Shown: positions 32,673 through 41,372, numbered from the stretch's first letter. The stretch is DNA of 64,000 bases from Kitasatospora aureofaciens (GCA_000720845.1 JODU01000012.1:248001-312000); one strand, 5' to 3'. Translations and numbers: made by a program. The notes: generated by a model from the letters alone, not told the origin.

Positions 32673-33866
32673 TCAGGAGCGTACTTCGAGCAGCGGGACG
32701 AGCTGCTCGGCCGGGGTCATCGAACCGTGGTTGCCGACCATCGCCGACTCCTTGGGCTCGCGCTCGGAGGCGATGAGCAGCACGTCGTCGCGCGCCGCGG
32801 CGACCACGTCGCCGATGCGGCCGTGGACCCGGTCGTCGACGCGGGGCCCGAACCAGCCCGCCGCGATCGCCTCGTCCCGCGAGGCGACCCAGAACTGCTC
32901 GCCGAGCACCTCGCGCCAGCAGGTCAGCACGTCGTTGTGGGCGCCGGGGACGGCGTAGACGTGGCGGGCGCGGCCCTCGCCGCCGAGGAGGGCGACGCCC
33001 GCCTTCAGCTCCCAGTCCTCGTCGAAGTCGATGCGGTGCTCCTCGTCGAAGGGCACGTCGACCATGCCGTGGTCGGCGGTGACGTACAGCGCGCTGCGCG
33101 GCGGCAGCTGCTCGGCGAGGCGCTGGACGAGCCGGTCGACGTGCGCGAGCCGGCCGCGCCAGGTGTCGGAGTCGACGCCGAAGCGGTGGCCCGCGCCGTC
33201 GACCTCGGCGTAGTACGTGTAGACGAGGGCGCGGTCGGCGCCGGCCAGCTGCTCGGCGGCGCAGTCCATCCGGTCCTCGCCGGACAGGCGTCCGTGGAAC
33301 TGGCCGCCGCTGAGCGCGACCTTCGTCAGCGGGGTGTTCGCGAAGGTGGGCGAGGAGACCTGGGCAGCGTGCACACCGGCGTCGTGGGCGAGGCTGAAGA
33401 CGGTCGGATACGGCTGCCAGGGGCCCGGCGCGGTCCACGGCTGCCAGCGCAGCTGGTTCATCAGGGCGCCGGTCGCGGGATCGCGCACCGTGTAACCGGG
33501 CAGGCCGTGGGCGCCCGGCGGCAGACCGGTGCCGACGGAGGCGAGCGAGGTCGCCGTGGTCGCCGGGTAGCCGGCGGTGATCGGGCGTCCGGTGCCGCCG
33601 CGCGAGCTGCCCAGCAGCGAGCTGAGGAAGGGGGCGTCGTCCGGATGCGCGCGCAGTTGCTCCCAGCCGAGGCCGTCGATCAGGAAGACGCAGTTGCGGT
33701 CGGCGGGGGTCAGTTCGGTGATCCCCGCGGTCATGCCGGGGACGCCGAGGCCGGCGGCCAGCGTGGGCAGCAGATCGGCGAGGGAGCCCGTGCCGTACTC
33801 GGGTACGGGGGCGGAGTCGACGGGGAGCGGTTCCGGGTGGGTGTCCCAGGCGGTGTGCTGCACCAT
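32673..33866 (-). CDS. alkaline-phosphatase-superfamily protein (nucleotide pyrophosphatase/phosphodiesterase-like)
   Basis: 397 residues. Core motifs of the NPP/alkaline phosphatase superfamily: CVFLIDGLGWEQLRAH (first metal Asp), the nucleophile segment GYPATTATSLASVGTG with its Thr, the later metal ligands YYAEVDGAGHRFG (Asp and His), and YVTADHGMVDVP (D-H-G-M). No signal peptide is seen, so it probably works in the cytosol. Substrate unknown. The ATG overlaps the DUF5998 TGA (ATGA). Confidence 0.88.
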   Translation of the reverse strand: MVQHTAWDTHPEPLPVDSAPVPEYGTGSLADLLPTLAAGLGVPGMTAGITELTPADRNCVFLIDGLGWEQLRAHPDDAPFLSSLLGSSRGGTGRPITAGYPATTATSLASVGTGLPPGAHGLPGYTVRDPATGALMNQLRWQPWTAPGPWQPYPTVFSLAHDAGVHAAQVSSPTFANTPLTKVALSGGQFHGRLSGEDRMDCAAEQLAGADRALVYTYYAEVDGAGHRFGVDSDTWRGRLAHVDRLVQRLAEQLPPRSALYVTADHGMVDVPFDEEHRIDFDEDWELKAGVALLGGEGRARHVYAVPGAHNDVLTCWREVLGEQFWVASRDEAIAAGWFGPRVDDRVHGRIGDVVAAARDDVLLIASEREPKESAMVGNHGSMTPAEQLVPLLEVRS

Positions 33867-34453
33867 CAGCGGGCGGAGTCCGCGGTCGCCTCGGAGAGGG
33901 CCTGGGCGAAGGCGAGCGCCTGGCGCACCGTCTCGGGGCCGTCCCCGGCCTCGCTGACGCGCAGACTGAGGTCGTCGGCCGTCGAGCTGCCCGTGTAGCC
34001 GTGGTCGGCCTCGCAGTTGGGGTCACCGCAGGCGGCGGGCTCCAGGTCGAGCCGGGAGACGGCGCCCCAGCCGATGGTCAGCACGATCTCGCGGGGCAGT
34101 GTGCCCGGCTTGTACTGCTCCGGGTTGGCGACGACGCGGCTGACGACGATGGACGAGATCCGGCCGAGCTTGACGGACTCCGTGGACGTCGTGGCGTACG
34201 GCGTCGGGGAGGTGTCGTCGGCGGCCTGCTCGTCGGTGTGGCTGACGATGAACCGGTTGCCGGTGAGGACCAGCACGGTCACGTGCCGGCGCACCTCGTT
34301 CTGGTCGAACGTCGTCTCCTGATGGACCAGGTACGACCGCACGGGCTCGCCGCCCACGGCGGCTTCCACCGCCTCGGCCACGAGGGCCGGGTAGTAGCCG
34401 CTGCGCTCGATCGCCGCTCGCAGCCCCTGGGTCGTCGTACTGGTCTTGGCCAT
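33866..34453 (-). CDS. DUF5998 family protein
   Basis: 195 residues. MAKTSTTTQGLRAAIERSGY ... YPALVAEAVEAAVGGEPVRS ... THVLVLTGNRF-type beta strands, ISSIVVSRVVANPEQYKPGT, and a CGDPNCEADHGYTGS segment with two cysteines. Function unknown. AGGATGG precedes ATG 34453; a second ATG nine bases upstream (34462) is too close to that site. It heads a coupled pair with the phosphodiesterase-like gene. Confidence 0.82.
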   Translation of the reverse strand: MAKTSTTTQGLRAAIERSGYYPALVAEAVEAAVGGEPVRSYLVHQETTFDQNEVRRHVTVLVLTGNRFIVSHTDEQAADDTSPTPYATTSTESVKLGRISSIVVSRVVANPEQYKPGTLPREIVLTIGWGAVSRLDLEPAACGDPNCEADHGYTGSSTADDLSLRVSEAGDGPETVRQALAFAQALSEATADSAR

Positions 34454-34557
34454 GCCGTCCATCCTACGGGGACCCACTGACTGCGGGAGACGCTCCCGCG
34501 GTACCCGCCCCGAGCTGTCCCGGCACGGGCCGGGCGGGCACGGCGGGGGCGGGCGGG

Positions 34558-37377
34558 TCAGTACGCCGGCAGGGTCCGCGGGCCCAGGTCGTCGCGGGCG
34601 GGAGGGGGTGCGAGGCGGACGGAGGCGCCGAGGACGCTCAGGCCGTGCGGAGCGACCACCACCGGTTCCAGGGTGACCGCGACGACCTCCGGGTGGTCGT
34701 CGACCAGCCGGGAGACCCGCAGCAGCAGCTCCTCCAGGGCGGCGGCGTCGACGGGGGCGGAACCGCGCCAGCCGAAGAGGAGGGGCGCCGTGCGGATGGA
34801 GCGGATGAGCGAGGTGGCGTCCCGGTCGGTGACCGGGATCAGCCGGTGCGCCATGTCGCCGAGCAGCTGGGTGGCGGCGCCGGCGAGGCCGAAGGAGAGC
34901 ACCGAGCCGGCCGCCGGGTCGATGACCGCCCGTACGACGGTGTCGACGCCGCGCGGGGCCATGCCCTGCACCACCGGGCGCAGCTCCGCGGGCGCCCCGA
35001 ACAGCTCGGTCAATTCGGCGTAGGCCCGTCGCAGTTGCTCCTCGTCGGCGAGGTCGAGACGTACGCCGCCCAGGTCCGCGCGGTGACGCAGGTGCGGGGC
35101 GGTGGCCTTGAGGGCCACGGGGTAGCCGATGGTCCGCGCGGCGGCCGCGGCGTCGTCCGGGGTGGGGGCGGGCAGGGCGCGGTGGACGTGGACGCCGTAC
35201 CTGCCCAGCAGCTCGCAGGTCTCCTGGGGGCCGAGGGTGAGCCCCTGACCGCGTGCGAGGTACCCCGCTATCTGCTGGGCGGCGCCCTTCTCGTCGATGT
35301 CCTCGTACTCCGGGACCTTGCCGGGATCGGCGGCGTCGCGCCGCCACTGGGCGTAGGCGACGGCCTCGCCGAGGGCGCGGACGGCGCGCTCGGCGGCGGG
35401 ATAGGCGGGGATGAGGTGGGCTCCGTCCGGGGCCGGGGCGGCGGACGGCGGCTGGGCCGGGGCGGCGGGCGGGGCCTCCTCCGCGGGGCCGGCGACTGCC
35501 TGTGGCGCGGTACTCGCCGCCGCGGACAGGGCCTCCGCCAGGCCGCCCAGCTCGACGTGGACCACGAGGACCGGCTTGGTGGGGACCGCGGCCGCCGCCG
35601 AGCGCAGCGCCTCCGCCAGCGCGGCGTCCCCGGCCGCGCCCTCCCCCACCGTCGGGATGGCGGTGACCACGACCGCGTCGCACGTGTCGTCGGCCAGGGC
35701 CCTGGCCAGGGCCGCGTGGAAGTCGTCGGCCGACGCGGCGGTGGTCAGGTCCAGCGGGGGCTGCGGGCGCAGGCCCTCGGAGAGGCACGCGTCGTAGGTG
35801 AGCAGTCCCAGCGACTCCGAGTTGCCCAGGATGGCCACCCTCGGCCCGGCGGGCAGCGGCTGGCGGGCGAGGAGCAGCCCCGCGTCGACCAGGTCGGTGA
35901 TGGTGTCGACCCGGATCACGCCGGCCTGCCGCAGCAGCGCGGAGACCGTCGCGTGCGGCAGCCGTGTCGCCCGTACGGCGTGCCCCTGGGGTGCCACGCC
36001 GCCGTGCCGGGCGCCCTGGACCACGACCAGGGGCTTGGCGGCCGCGGTGCGCCGGGCCAGGCGGGTGAACTTGCGCGGGTTGCCGATGGACTCCAGGTAC
36101 ATCAGCGCGACGTCGGTGTCCGGGTCGTCGTACCAGTACTGGAGGACGTCGTTGCCGGAGACGTCGGCGCGGTTGCCGGAGGAGACGAAGGTGGACACGC
36201 CGGTGACGCCGGTGACCCCGCCGCCGCGCCGGTGCAGCCGGGAGAGCAGGGCGATGCCGATGGCGCCGGACTGGGCGAACAGGCCGATCCGGCCGGTGCG
36301 CGGCATCTCCGGGGCGAGGGAGGCGTTGAGCCGCACCTGTGGGGAGGTGTTGATGATCCCGAAGGCGTTGGGCCCGATGATGCGCATGCCGTACGTGCGC
36401 GCCTGCCGTACGAGGGCACGCTGGCGCTCGCGTCCGTCGGGACCGCTGTCGGCGTAACCGGCGGAGATCACCACCAGCCCCTGCACGCCGTGCTCGCCGC
36501 ACTCGGTGACGACGTCGGGAACGTGCTCGGCGGGCACGGTGACGACGGCGAGGTCCACGGGCCCCTCGATGTCGCGCACGGAGCGGCACGCGGGGACGCC
36601 GTCGAGTTGCTTCTGGTCCTGAGGGAAGGCCCTGTTCACGGCGTACAGGCGGCCTGTGTACCCCGCGTCCCGGATGTTGTCGAGGATGCTGCGGCCGACC
36701 CCTCCCGGGGTGCGTCCGGTGCCGACGACCGCGACCGAGCCGGGCTGCAGCAGCCGCTGGACGGAACGGGCCTCCGCGCGGTGCTCGCGCGCGTACTGCA
36801 CGGCGAGCGAGCGGTCGGTGGGTTCGAGATCGAACTCCAGGCGGACCACCCCGTCCTCGAAGCTCCGCTTCTGGGTGTACCCGGCGTCCATGAAGACTTT
36901 GATCATCTTGTTGTTGGCGGGCAGCACCTCGGCGGCGAAGCGGCGGATGCCCCGCTCGCGGGCGACGGCGGCGATGTGCTCCAGGAGGGCCGAGGCGACG
37001 CCCCGCCCCTGGTGGGCGTCCTGGACGAGGAAGGCGACCTCGGCCTCGTCGGCCGGGGAGGTGGCGGGTGTTCCGCCGGCCCCGATCCGGTCGTAGCGTA
37101 CGGTGGCGATGAACTCGCCGCCGATGGTGGCCGCGAGTCCCACCCGGTCCACAAAGTCGTGGTGCGTGAAGCGGTGGACGTCCTTCGCGGACAGGCGAGG
37201 GTACGGCGCGAAGAAGCGGTAGTACTTCGACTCGTCGGACACCTGCTCGTAGAAGCTGACCAGGCGCTCGGCGTCATCAACGGTGATGGGGCGGACGCGC
37301 GCGGTGCCGCCGTCGCGCAGCACCACGTCGGCTTCCCAGTGGGCGGGATACTCGTGCCGGTCCGACGAGGTCTGCAT
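34558..37377 (-). CDS. GNAT acetyltransferase fused to ADP-forming acyl-CoA synthetase-like protein (protein lysine acetyltransferase-like)
   Basis: 939 residues. Residues about 20-175 form a GNAT domain (RVRPITVDDAERLVSFYEQV, acetyl-CoA loop DAHQGRGVASALLEHIAAVA). Then a CoA-binding Rossmann domain (VAVVGTGRTPGGVGRSILDN), two succinyl-CoA-ligase-like domains (LFAQSGAIGIALLSRL, VAILGNSESLGLLTYDACLS), and an ATP-grasp-like domain (PVALKATAPHLRHRADLGGV). The order matches Pat-type protein acetyltransferases, which acetylate acetyl-CoA synthetase and other lysines; the synthetase part is normally catalytically silent and regulatory. ATG 37377 lacks a Shine-Dalgarno but follows a TACTCT hexamer by seven bases, suggesting a leaderless mRNA. 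Confidence 0.87.
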   Translation of the reverse strand: MQTSSDRHEYPAHWEADVVLRDGGTARVRPITVDDAERLVSFYEQVSDESKYYRFFAPYPRLSAKDVHRFTHHDFVDRVGLAATIGGEFIATVRYDRIGAGGTPATSPADEAEVAFLVQDAHQGRGVASALLEHIAAVARERGIRRFAAEVLPANNKMIKVFMDAGYTQKRSFEDGVVRLEFDLEPTDRSLAVQYAREHRAEARSVQRLLQPGSVAVVGTGRTPGGVGRSILDNIRDAGYTGRLYAVNRAFPQDQKQLDGVPACRSVRDIEGPVDLAVVTVPAEHVPDVVTECGEHGVQGLVVISAGYADSGPDGRERQRALVRQARTYGMRIIGPNAFGIINTSPQVRLNASLAPEMPRTGRIGLFAQSGAIGIALLSRLHRRGGGVTGVTGVSTFVSSGNRADVSGNDVLQYWYDDPDTDVALMYLESIGNPRKFTRLARRTAAAKPLVVVQGARHGGVAPQGHAVRATRLPHATVSALLRQAGVIRVDTITDLVDAGLLLARQPLPAGPRVAILGNSESLGLLTYDACLSEGLRPQPPLDLTTAASADDFHAALARALADDTCDAVVVTAIPTVGEGAAGDAALAEALRSAAAAVPTKPVLVVHVELGGLAEALSAAASTAPQAVAGPAEEAPPAAPAQPPSAAPAPDGAHLIPAYPAAERAVRALGEAVAYAQWRRDAADPGKVPEYEDIDEKGAAQQIAGYLARGQGLTLGPQETCELLGRYGVHVHRALPAPTPDDAAAAARTIGYPVALKATAPHLRHRADLGGVRLDLADEEQLRRAYAELTELFGAPAELRPVVQGMAPRGVDTVVRAVIDPAAGSVLSFGLAGAATQLLGDMAHRLIPVTDRDATSLIRSIRTAPLLFGWRGSAPVDAAALEELLLRVSRLVDDHPEVVAVTLEPVVVAPHGLSVLGASVRLAPPPARDDLGPRTLPAY

Positions 37378-37512
37378 GCGCCCCAGAGTACGGCTCGCGT
37401 ACGACAACGGCGCGGGGCAGTCTGTGGGACACCAGCTCGGACCGAGGCCGCGGTCCGAGCACCGCACGGGACGGCGCACACGGTCGTCCCGGCGTGCTTC
37501 ACGATGTGGGAA

Positions 37513-37542
37513 ACTGGTCTAGACAACACTGGTCTAGACAAC
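37513..37542. promoter_or_regulatory. two tandem DasR-type operators (dre) upstream of ptsH
   Basis: ACTGGTCTAGACAAC occurs twice, head to tail with no gap (37513-37527 and 37528-37542), 34 bp before the ptsH ATG. It matches the dre consensus ACTGGTCTAGACCAC-type for the GntR regulator DasR, which reports N-acetylglucosamine/glucosamine-6-phosphate status. The Streptomyces coelicolor pts genes are known DasR targets. Confidence 0.9.
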
Positions 37543-37576
37543 GACAACCCTCTGAACACCTGAAGGGCAGCATCAC

Positions 37577-37858
37577 ATGGCTGAGCGCCGCGTCAACGTC
37601 GGCTGGGCCGAGGGTCTCCACGCCCGTCCCGCCTCCATCTTCGTCCGAGCCGCCACGGCCACAGGCGTCCCGGTGACGATCGCCAAGGCCGACGGGTCCC
37701 CCGTCAACGCGGCCTCCATGCTGGCCGTCCTCGGCCTCGGCGCCCAGGGCGGCGAGGAGATCGTCCTCGCCTCCGACGCCGAGGGCGCGGAGGCCGCTCT
37801 GGACCGGCTGGCGAAGCTGGTCGCCGAGGGGCTCGAGGAGCTTCCCGAGACCGTCTGA
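37577..37858 (+). CDS. ptsH: phosphocarrier protein HPr of the sugar phosphotransferase system
   Basis: 93 residues. It carries phosphate from enzyme I to sugar-specific EIIA proteins. The active-site His15 lies in EGLHARPAS and the regulatory-serine region reads PVNAASMLAVLGLGAQGGEE. GAAGGG is placed before the ATG. The promoter region has two perfect DasR-type sites, so transcription is expected to follow aminosugar status. No ptsI or EIIA gene is adjacent, as is normal in Streptomyces. A strong terminator follows. Confidence 0.95.
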   Translation: MAERRVNVGWAEGLHARPASIFVRAATATGVPVTIAKADGSPVNAASMLAVLGLGAQGGEEIVLASDAEGAEAALDRLAKLVAEGLEELPETV

Positions 37859-37879
37859 GCCCCGGCGGACAGCACCATC

Positions 37880-37914
37880 CGAAAGGCCCGCCGGGACACC
37901 GGTCGGGCCTTTCG
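37880..37914 (+). terminator. intrinsic terminator of ptsH
   Basis: Arms CGAAAGGCCCG and CGGGCCTTTCG with an inner CCGG/CCGG pair, followed by a T-rich tract (TTTCTTTTCTTTC), 22 bp after the stop codon. Confidence 0.88.
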
Positions 37915-38027
37915 TTTCTTTTCTTTCAGCCCTTTCGGCTCGCCCGCTCCTTTTCGGCCCGCCCGTCGGTACATCCGTTCACGGCACACCGGCCGGAATT
38001 CCCCGTCCTTTGTATACGGCCTCCGCG

Positions 38028-38723
38028 TTACCGACGGGGTCCCGCCGTGTTTACGGAATGTTGCGCATTCCTCACACGCTCCGCCGATCCGCCGCCCGAG
38101 GCGAAGCGCAGCCGGTGCGCGGACGCCGACCGCTCGATGTGCAGGGTCATGAGCGCCCGCGCGCGGTCGCCGTCGCCCCGGGCCACGGCATCGGTGATCG
38201 CGCCGTGCTCCGCCCAGTACTCCACCGGGCCGACCGGTGCTTCCACGACGTACATCCACGCGATCTTGTGGCGGAGCTGGGTCAGCAGCGCTGCCAGGGA
38301 GGGGCTGTCCGCCGCCCGGGCGAGGGTCTCGTGGAACCAGCCGCCCAGTGAGCGCAGCTCCTCACCGGTGCCCTGCCTGGCCCGCTCCTGCCCCAGCCGG
38401 ACCAGGCCGCGCAACACCTTCAGGTGGGCTTCGCTGCGCCGCCGGGCGGCCCGGGAGGCCCCGAGCGGCTCCAGGAGCGTGCGCGTCTCCAGCAGGTCGG
38501 CGGCCTCCCGCTCGGTCGGCTCCGCCACGCACGCGCCCGCGTGCCGCCGGGTGACCACGAAGCCCTCGGCCTCCAGCGTGCGCAGCGCCTCGCGGACGGG
38601 GACGCGGGAGACGCCGTAGCGGCGGGCGAGGAGTTCCTCGGTGAGCCGGCTCCCGCGGCCGTGTACGCCGGTGACGATGTCGTCCCGGATCGCCGTGCAC
38701 ACCGAATGCGCCGGAATACGCAT
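38028..38723 (-). CDS. GntR-family transcriptional regulator, FadR (FCD) type
   Basis: 231 residues. N-terminal winged helix: TAIRDDIVTGVHGRGSRLTE, then LLARRYGVSRVPVREALRTL, GFVVTRRHAGACVAEP. The C-terminal FCD domain (about 90-215) holds ETRTLLEPLGASRAARR, WFHETLARAADSPSLAALLT and the metal/ligand histidine region LMTLHIERSASAH. FCD regulators bind carboxylic acids or acyl-CoAs. ATG 38723 has GGGGAGG six bases upstream. It is monocistronic; no operator was identified. Its target is unknown, since the neighbours are the M23 peptidase and ptsH. Confidence 0.88.
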   Translation of the reverse strand: MRIPAHSVCTAIRDDIVTGVHGRGSRLTEELLARRYGVSRVPVREALRTLEAEGFVVTRRHAGACVAEPTEREAADLLETRTLLEPLGASRAARRRSEAHLKVLRGLVRLGQERARQGTGEELRSLGGWFHETLARAADSPSLAALLTQLRHKIAWMYVVEAPVGPVEYWAEHGAITDAVARGDGDRARALMTLHIERSASAHRLRFASGGGSAERVRNAQHSVNTAGPRR

Positions 38724-38805
38724 GAGCGACCTCCCCTTGACCCCCGTGAAACGCCGGTGATTGACGTGCGTTGCCCAACCCCGGGCCAATCAAGCGATAT
38801 TAAAT

Positions 38806-38840
38806 GCGAAAAGCCCCGGCTCGGGAAGCCGGGGCTTTCG
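38806..38840. terminator. intrinsic terminator of the M23 peptidase gene
   Basis: AAAAGCCCCGGCT / AGCCGGGGCTTTC hairpin 15 bp beyond the M23 peptidase stop; T-rich on the minus-strand side (reads CTTTT). It also separates the gene from the GntR regulator downstream. Confidence 0.8.
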
Positions 38841-38852
38841 GACGCCTCTGTG

Positions 38853-39617
38853 TCAGACGTTCACGCCGTGGGAGCGGAGGTAGGCGACGGGGTCCATGTC
38901 GGAGCCGTACTCGGGGCTCGTACGGGCCTCGAAGTGCAGGTGCGGCCCGGTGACGTTGCCGGTGGCGCCGGAGAGGCCGATCTGCTGGCCCGGCTCGACC
39001 GACTGGCCGACCGAGACGCCGATGGACGACAGGTGCCCGTACTGCGTGTACGTGCCGTCGTGCATCTTGATCACGACTTGATTGCCGTACGCCCCGCCCC
39101 AGCCGGCCTCGACGACGGTGCCGACGCCCACGGCGTGCACGGTCGTGCCGCTGGAGGCGTGGAAGTCGATGCCCGTGTGGCTGCCGGAGGACCACAGGGA
39201 GCTGCCGGCCTGGTACGCGGTGGAGACGTACGAGGCGGTGATCGGCGCGACGAAGGTGTTGAGGCGCTTGCGCTCCGCCTCCCGCGCGGCACGCTCCTTG
39301 GCCTCGCGTGCCTCCTTGGCCGCCTCGGCCGCCCGCTCGCGGGCCGCCTCCCGGGCCGCCTCGCGGGCGGCGGCGTCCGCGGCCGCCTGCCGCTGGGCGA
39401 GGGCCTGGGCGTCGATCTCGTCGGCTATGGAGTCACCGATGGTGACGACCGGGGTGAGCCCGCTCTGCTCCACCTCGGGCTCGGCGGCGAGCGCCGGAGC
39501 CGCGAGGGTGCCGACGACGCCGGTGGTGGCGAGGGCCGCGACTCCCGCCGCGCGGGCGGTGGTGCGGTGCACCCTGCTGGGACGGCGGTGCTTCCCGGTG
39601 GCGCGCGTGAACGCCAT
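38853..39617 (-). CDS. secreted M23 (LytM/lysostaphin-type) cell-wall peptidase
   Basis: 254 residues. A signal peptide (basic start, hydrophobic AGVAALATTGVVGTLAAPAL, cleavage near AAPALAAEP) is followed by an Ala/Glu/Arg-rich coiled coil (about 70-120), then the M23 domain with zinc ligands in GSHTGIDFHA (HxxxD) and GPHLHFEAR (HxH). The full set of ligands suggests an active peptidoglycan endopeptidase outside the cell. The leader carries a c-di-AMP riboswitch, so expression should fall when c-di-AMP is high, as known for resuscitation-promoting and M23 enzymes in Streptomyces. Confidence 0.92.
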   Translation of the reverse strand: MAFTRATGKHRRPSRVHRTTARAAGVAALATTGVVGTLAAPALAAEPEVEQSGLTPVVTIGDSIADEIDAQALAQRQAAADAAAREAAREAARERAAEAAKEAREAKERAAREAERKRLNTFVAPITASYVSTAYQAGSSLWSSGSHTGIDFHASSGTTVHAVGVGTVVEAGWGGAYGNQVVIKMHDGTYTQYGHLSSIGVSVGQSVEPGQQIGLSGATGNVTGPHLHFEARTSPEYGSDMDPVAYLRSHGVNV

Positions 39618-39639
39618 GTAGAGGCTTGTCCTTTCCTTC

Positions 39640-39795
39640 CCTCTCGCCTACCGGGTTAGCTGACGGGTTCGGAGGTGGAAGGTCTCCTACGGACCCCCTC
39701 GCTGCGCGCGGGCGTCCGATTCACCCCAGGGACTGCGTTGGGTCCCCGGCTCCCCTGGCTCGCGCCGTACGGGGACTCGGCGATGACTGTCCGGT
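39640..39795 (-). ncRNA. ydaO-yuaA type c-di-AMP riboswitch
   Basis: On the minus strand the 5' leader of the M23 peptidase shows the conserved blocks in order: GCCAGGGGAGCCGGGGACCC, then GGGGTGAATCGG, a variable hairpin GCCCGCGCGCAGCGAGGGGG, GGAGACCTTC, CCGAACCCGTCAGCTAACCC and GGTAGGC. These are the signature elements of the c-di-AMP (ydaO) class. Binding of c-di-AMP normally switches expression off. It ends about 30 bases before the ATG, next to a GGAAGGAAAGGA ribosome-binding tract. Confidence 0.92.
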
Positions 39796-39936
39796 GCCGC
39801 GGGTGCGGCGCACTGCCTGACGAACAGCCCGGAAGACGCTAAACGCGGCTGCGTTCAATCCTCAAACGCAACAGGCTTTTTGTAGCGCACGCCACAGGGC
39901 AGACAGGCAACCACTCCCGCAATCCGGACAAACGGC

Positions 39937-39966
39937 GGCCCTGGTGACACTCCGGTCACCAGGGCC
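39937..39966 (-). terminator. intrinsic terminator of the M16 peptidase operon
   Basis: Perfect stem GGCCCTGGTGAC / GTCACCAGGGCC with a six-base loop, 18 bp beyond the stop of the second M16 gene. The 140 bp between here and the riboswitch should hold the M23 promoter; nothing else was recognised there. Confidence 0.88.
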
Positions 39967-39983
39967 ACCACACGCGCGTGCCG

Positions 39984-41372
39984 CTACTCGGCCGCCACCA
40001 CGGTGACTTCGCCGATGCCGAGGGCCTCGACGGACTCCTTGATCTGCGCAGCGTCGCCGACGAGGACAGTCACGAGGCGGTCCACCGGGAAGGCGTTCAC
40101 GACCGCCGCGGTGGCCTCCACGGTGCCCGTGGCGGCCAGTTGACGGTAGAGCATGGCCTGGAAGTCGTCGGGCAGGTGCTGCTCGACCTGGTCGGCCAGC
40201 GTGCTCGCCACGGCCGCCGCCGTCTCGTACTTCAGCGGCGCCACGCCCACCAGGTTCTGCACGGCCACGTCGCGCTCGGCGTCGGTGAGTCCCTCCGCTG
40301 CGAGCCTGCGCAGCACCGTCCACAGGTCCTCCAGGGCGGGACCGGTGTTGGGCGTGTCGACGGACCCGCTGATGGCGAGCATCGCGGCGCCCGTGCCGTC
40401 CGGCGCGGACCGCAGGACCTGGCCGAACGCCCGTACGCCGTAGGTGTAGCCCTTCTCCTCGCGCAGGACGCGGTCCAGGCGCGAGGTGAGGGTGCCGCCG
40501 AGGCAGTAGGTGCCGAGCACCTGCGCGGGCCACACGCGGTCGTGCCGGTCGGCGCCGGTGCGGCCGATCAGCAGCTGCGTCTGGACGGCGCCGGGACGGT
40601 CGACGATGACGACACGGCCCCGGTCGTCGGCGGTCACCGGAGGCACGGGACGCGGCTCGCCGGCCGAACCGGTCCACGCGCCCAGGGTGTCGCCGAGCAG
40701 CGCGTCCAGGTCGATGCCGGTGAGGTCGCCGACTACCACCGCGGTGGCCGTGGCGGGGCGGACGTGCCGCTCGTAGAAGGCGCGGACGGCCGCCGAGTCG
40801 ATGGCAGCGACCGTCTCCTCGGTGCCCTGGCGCGGGCGCGACATGCGGGAGTCGGCCGGGAACAACTCCTTGGAGAGTTCCTTCGCGGCGCGCCGGGAGG
40901 GGTTGGCCAGCTCGTGCGGGATCTCGTCGAGCCGGTTGCGCACCAGCCGTTCGACCTCGCCGTCCGCGAACGCGGGCGCCCTGAGGGCGTCGGCGAGCAG
41001 GCCGAGGGCCTTGGCGAGGCGCGAGGCGGGCACCTCGAGGCTCAGCCGGACGCCGGGGTGGTCGGCGTGCGCGTCCAGGGTGGCGCCGCAGCGCTCCAGC
41101 TCGGCGGCGAACTCCTCGGCGGAGTGCTTGTCGGTGCCCTCGGAGAATGCGCGCGCCATGATGGTGGCGACGCCGTCGAGACCGGCGGGCTCGGCGTCCA
41201 GGGGGGCGTCGAGGAGCACCTCGACGGCGACGACCTGCTGGCCGGGGCGGTGGCAGCGCAGCACGGTGAGGCCGTTGCCGAGGCTGCCGCGCTCGGGGGC
41301 GGGGAACGCCCACGGCTTGGGCTCGCCGGCCTGGGGCTGGGCGTGGAATTCCATGGTGGCGAGCTCGGTCAC
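39984..41372 (-). CDS. M16-family peptidase-like protein, non-catalytic subunit
   Basis: 462 residues. The M16 fold is recognisable (LGNGLTVLRCHRPGQQVVAV, LSKELFPADSRMSRPRQGTE, EEKGYTYGVRAFGQ with the conserved substrate-binding R/Y loop), but the HxxEH zinc motif is missing: the equivalent stretch reads ARAFSEGTDKHSAEEFAAEL. In two-subunit M16B peptidases this subunit gives the R/Y pair and the partner gives zinc. The GTG start overlaps the TGA of the partner gene (GTGA). Confidence 0.9.
   Translation of the reverse strand: MTELATMEFHAQPQAGEPKPWAFPAPERGSLGNGLTVLRCHRPGQQVVAVEVLLDAPLDAEPAGLDGVATIMARAFSEGTDKHSAEEFAAELERCGATLDAHADHPGVRLSLEVPASRLAKALGLLADALRAPAFADGEVERLVRNRLDEIPHELANPSRRAAKELSKELFPADSRMSRPRQGTEETVAAIDSAAVRAFYERHVRPATATAVVVGDLTGIDLDALLGDTLGAWTGSAGEPRPVPPVTADDRGRVVIVDRPGAVQTQLLIGRTGADRHDRVWPAQVLGTYCLGGTLTSRLDRVLREEKGYTYGVRAFGQVLRSAPDGTGAAMLAISGSVDTPNTGPALEDLWTVLRRLAAEGLTDAERDVAVQNLVGVAPLKYETAAAVASTLADQVEQHLPDDFQAMLYRQLAATGTVEATAAVVNAFPVDRLVTVLVGDAAQIKESVEALGIGEVTVVAAE

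Noticed and set aside
34645..37563. Plus-strand ORF of 972 codons opposite the GNAT/synthetase gene
   Set aside because: Antisense shadow. No domain is recognisable, and the composition is typical of complemented GC-rich codons. It also runs through the DasR-type sites.
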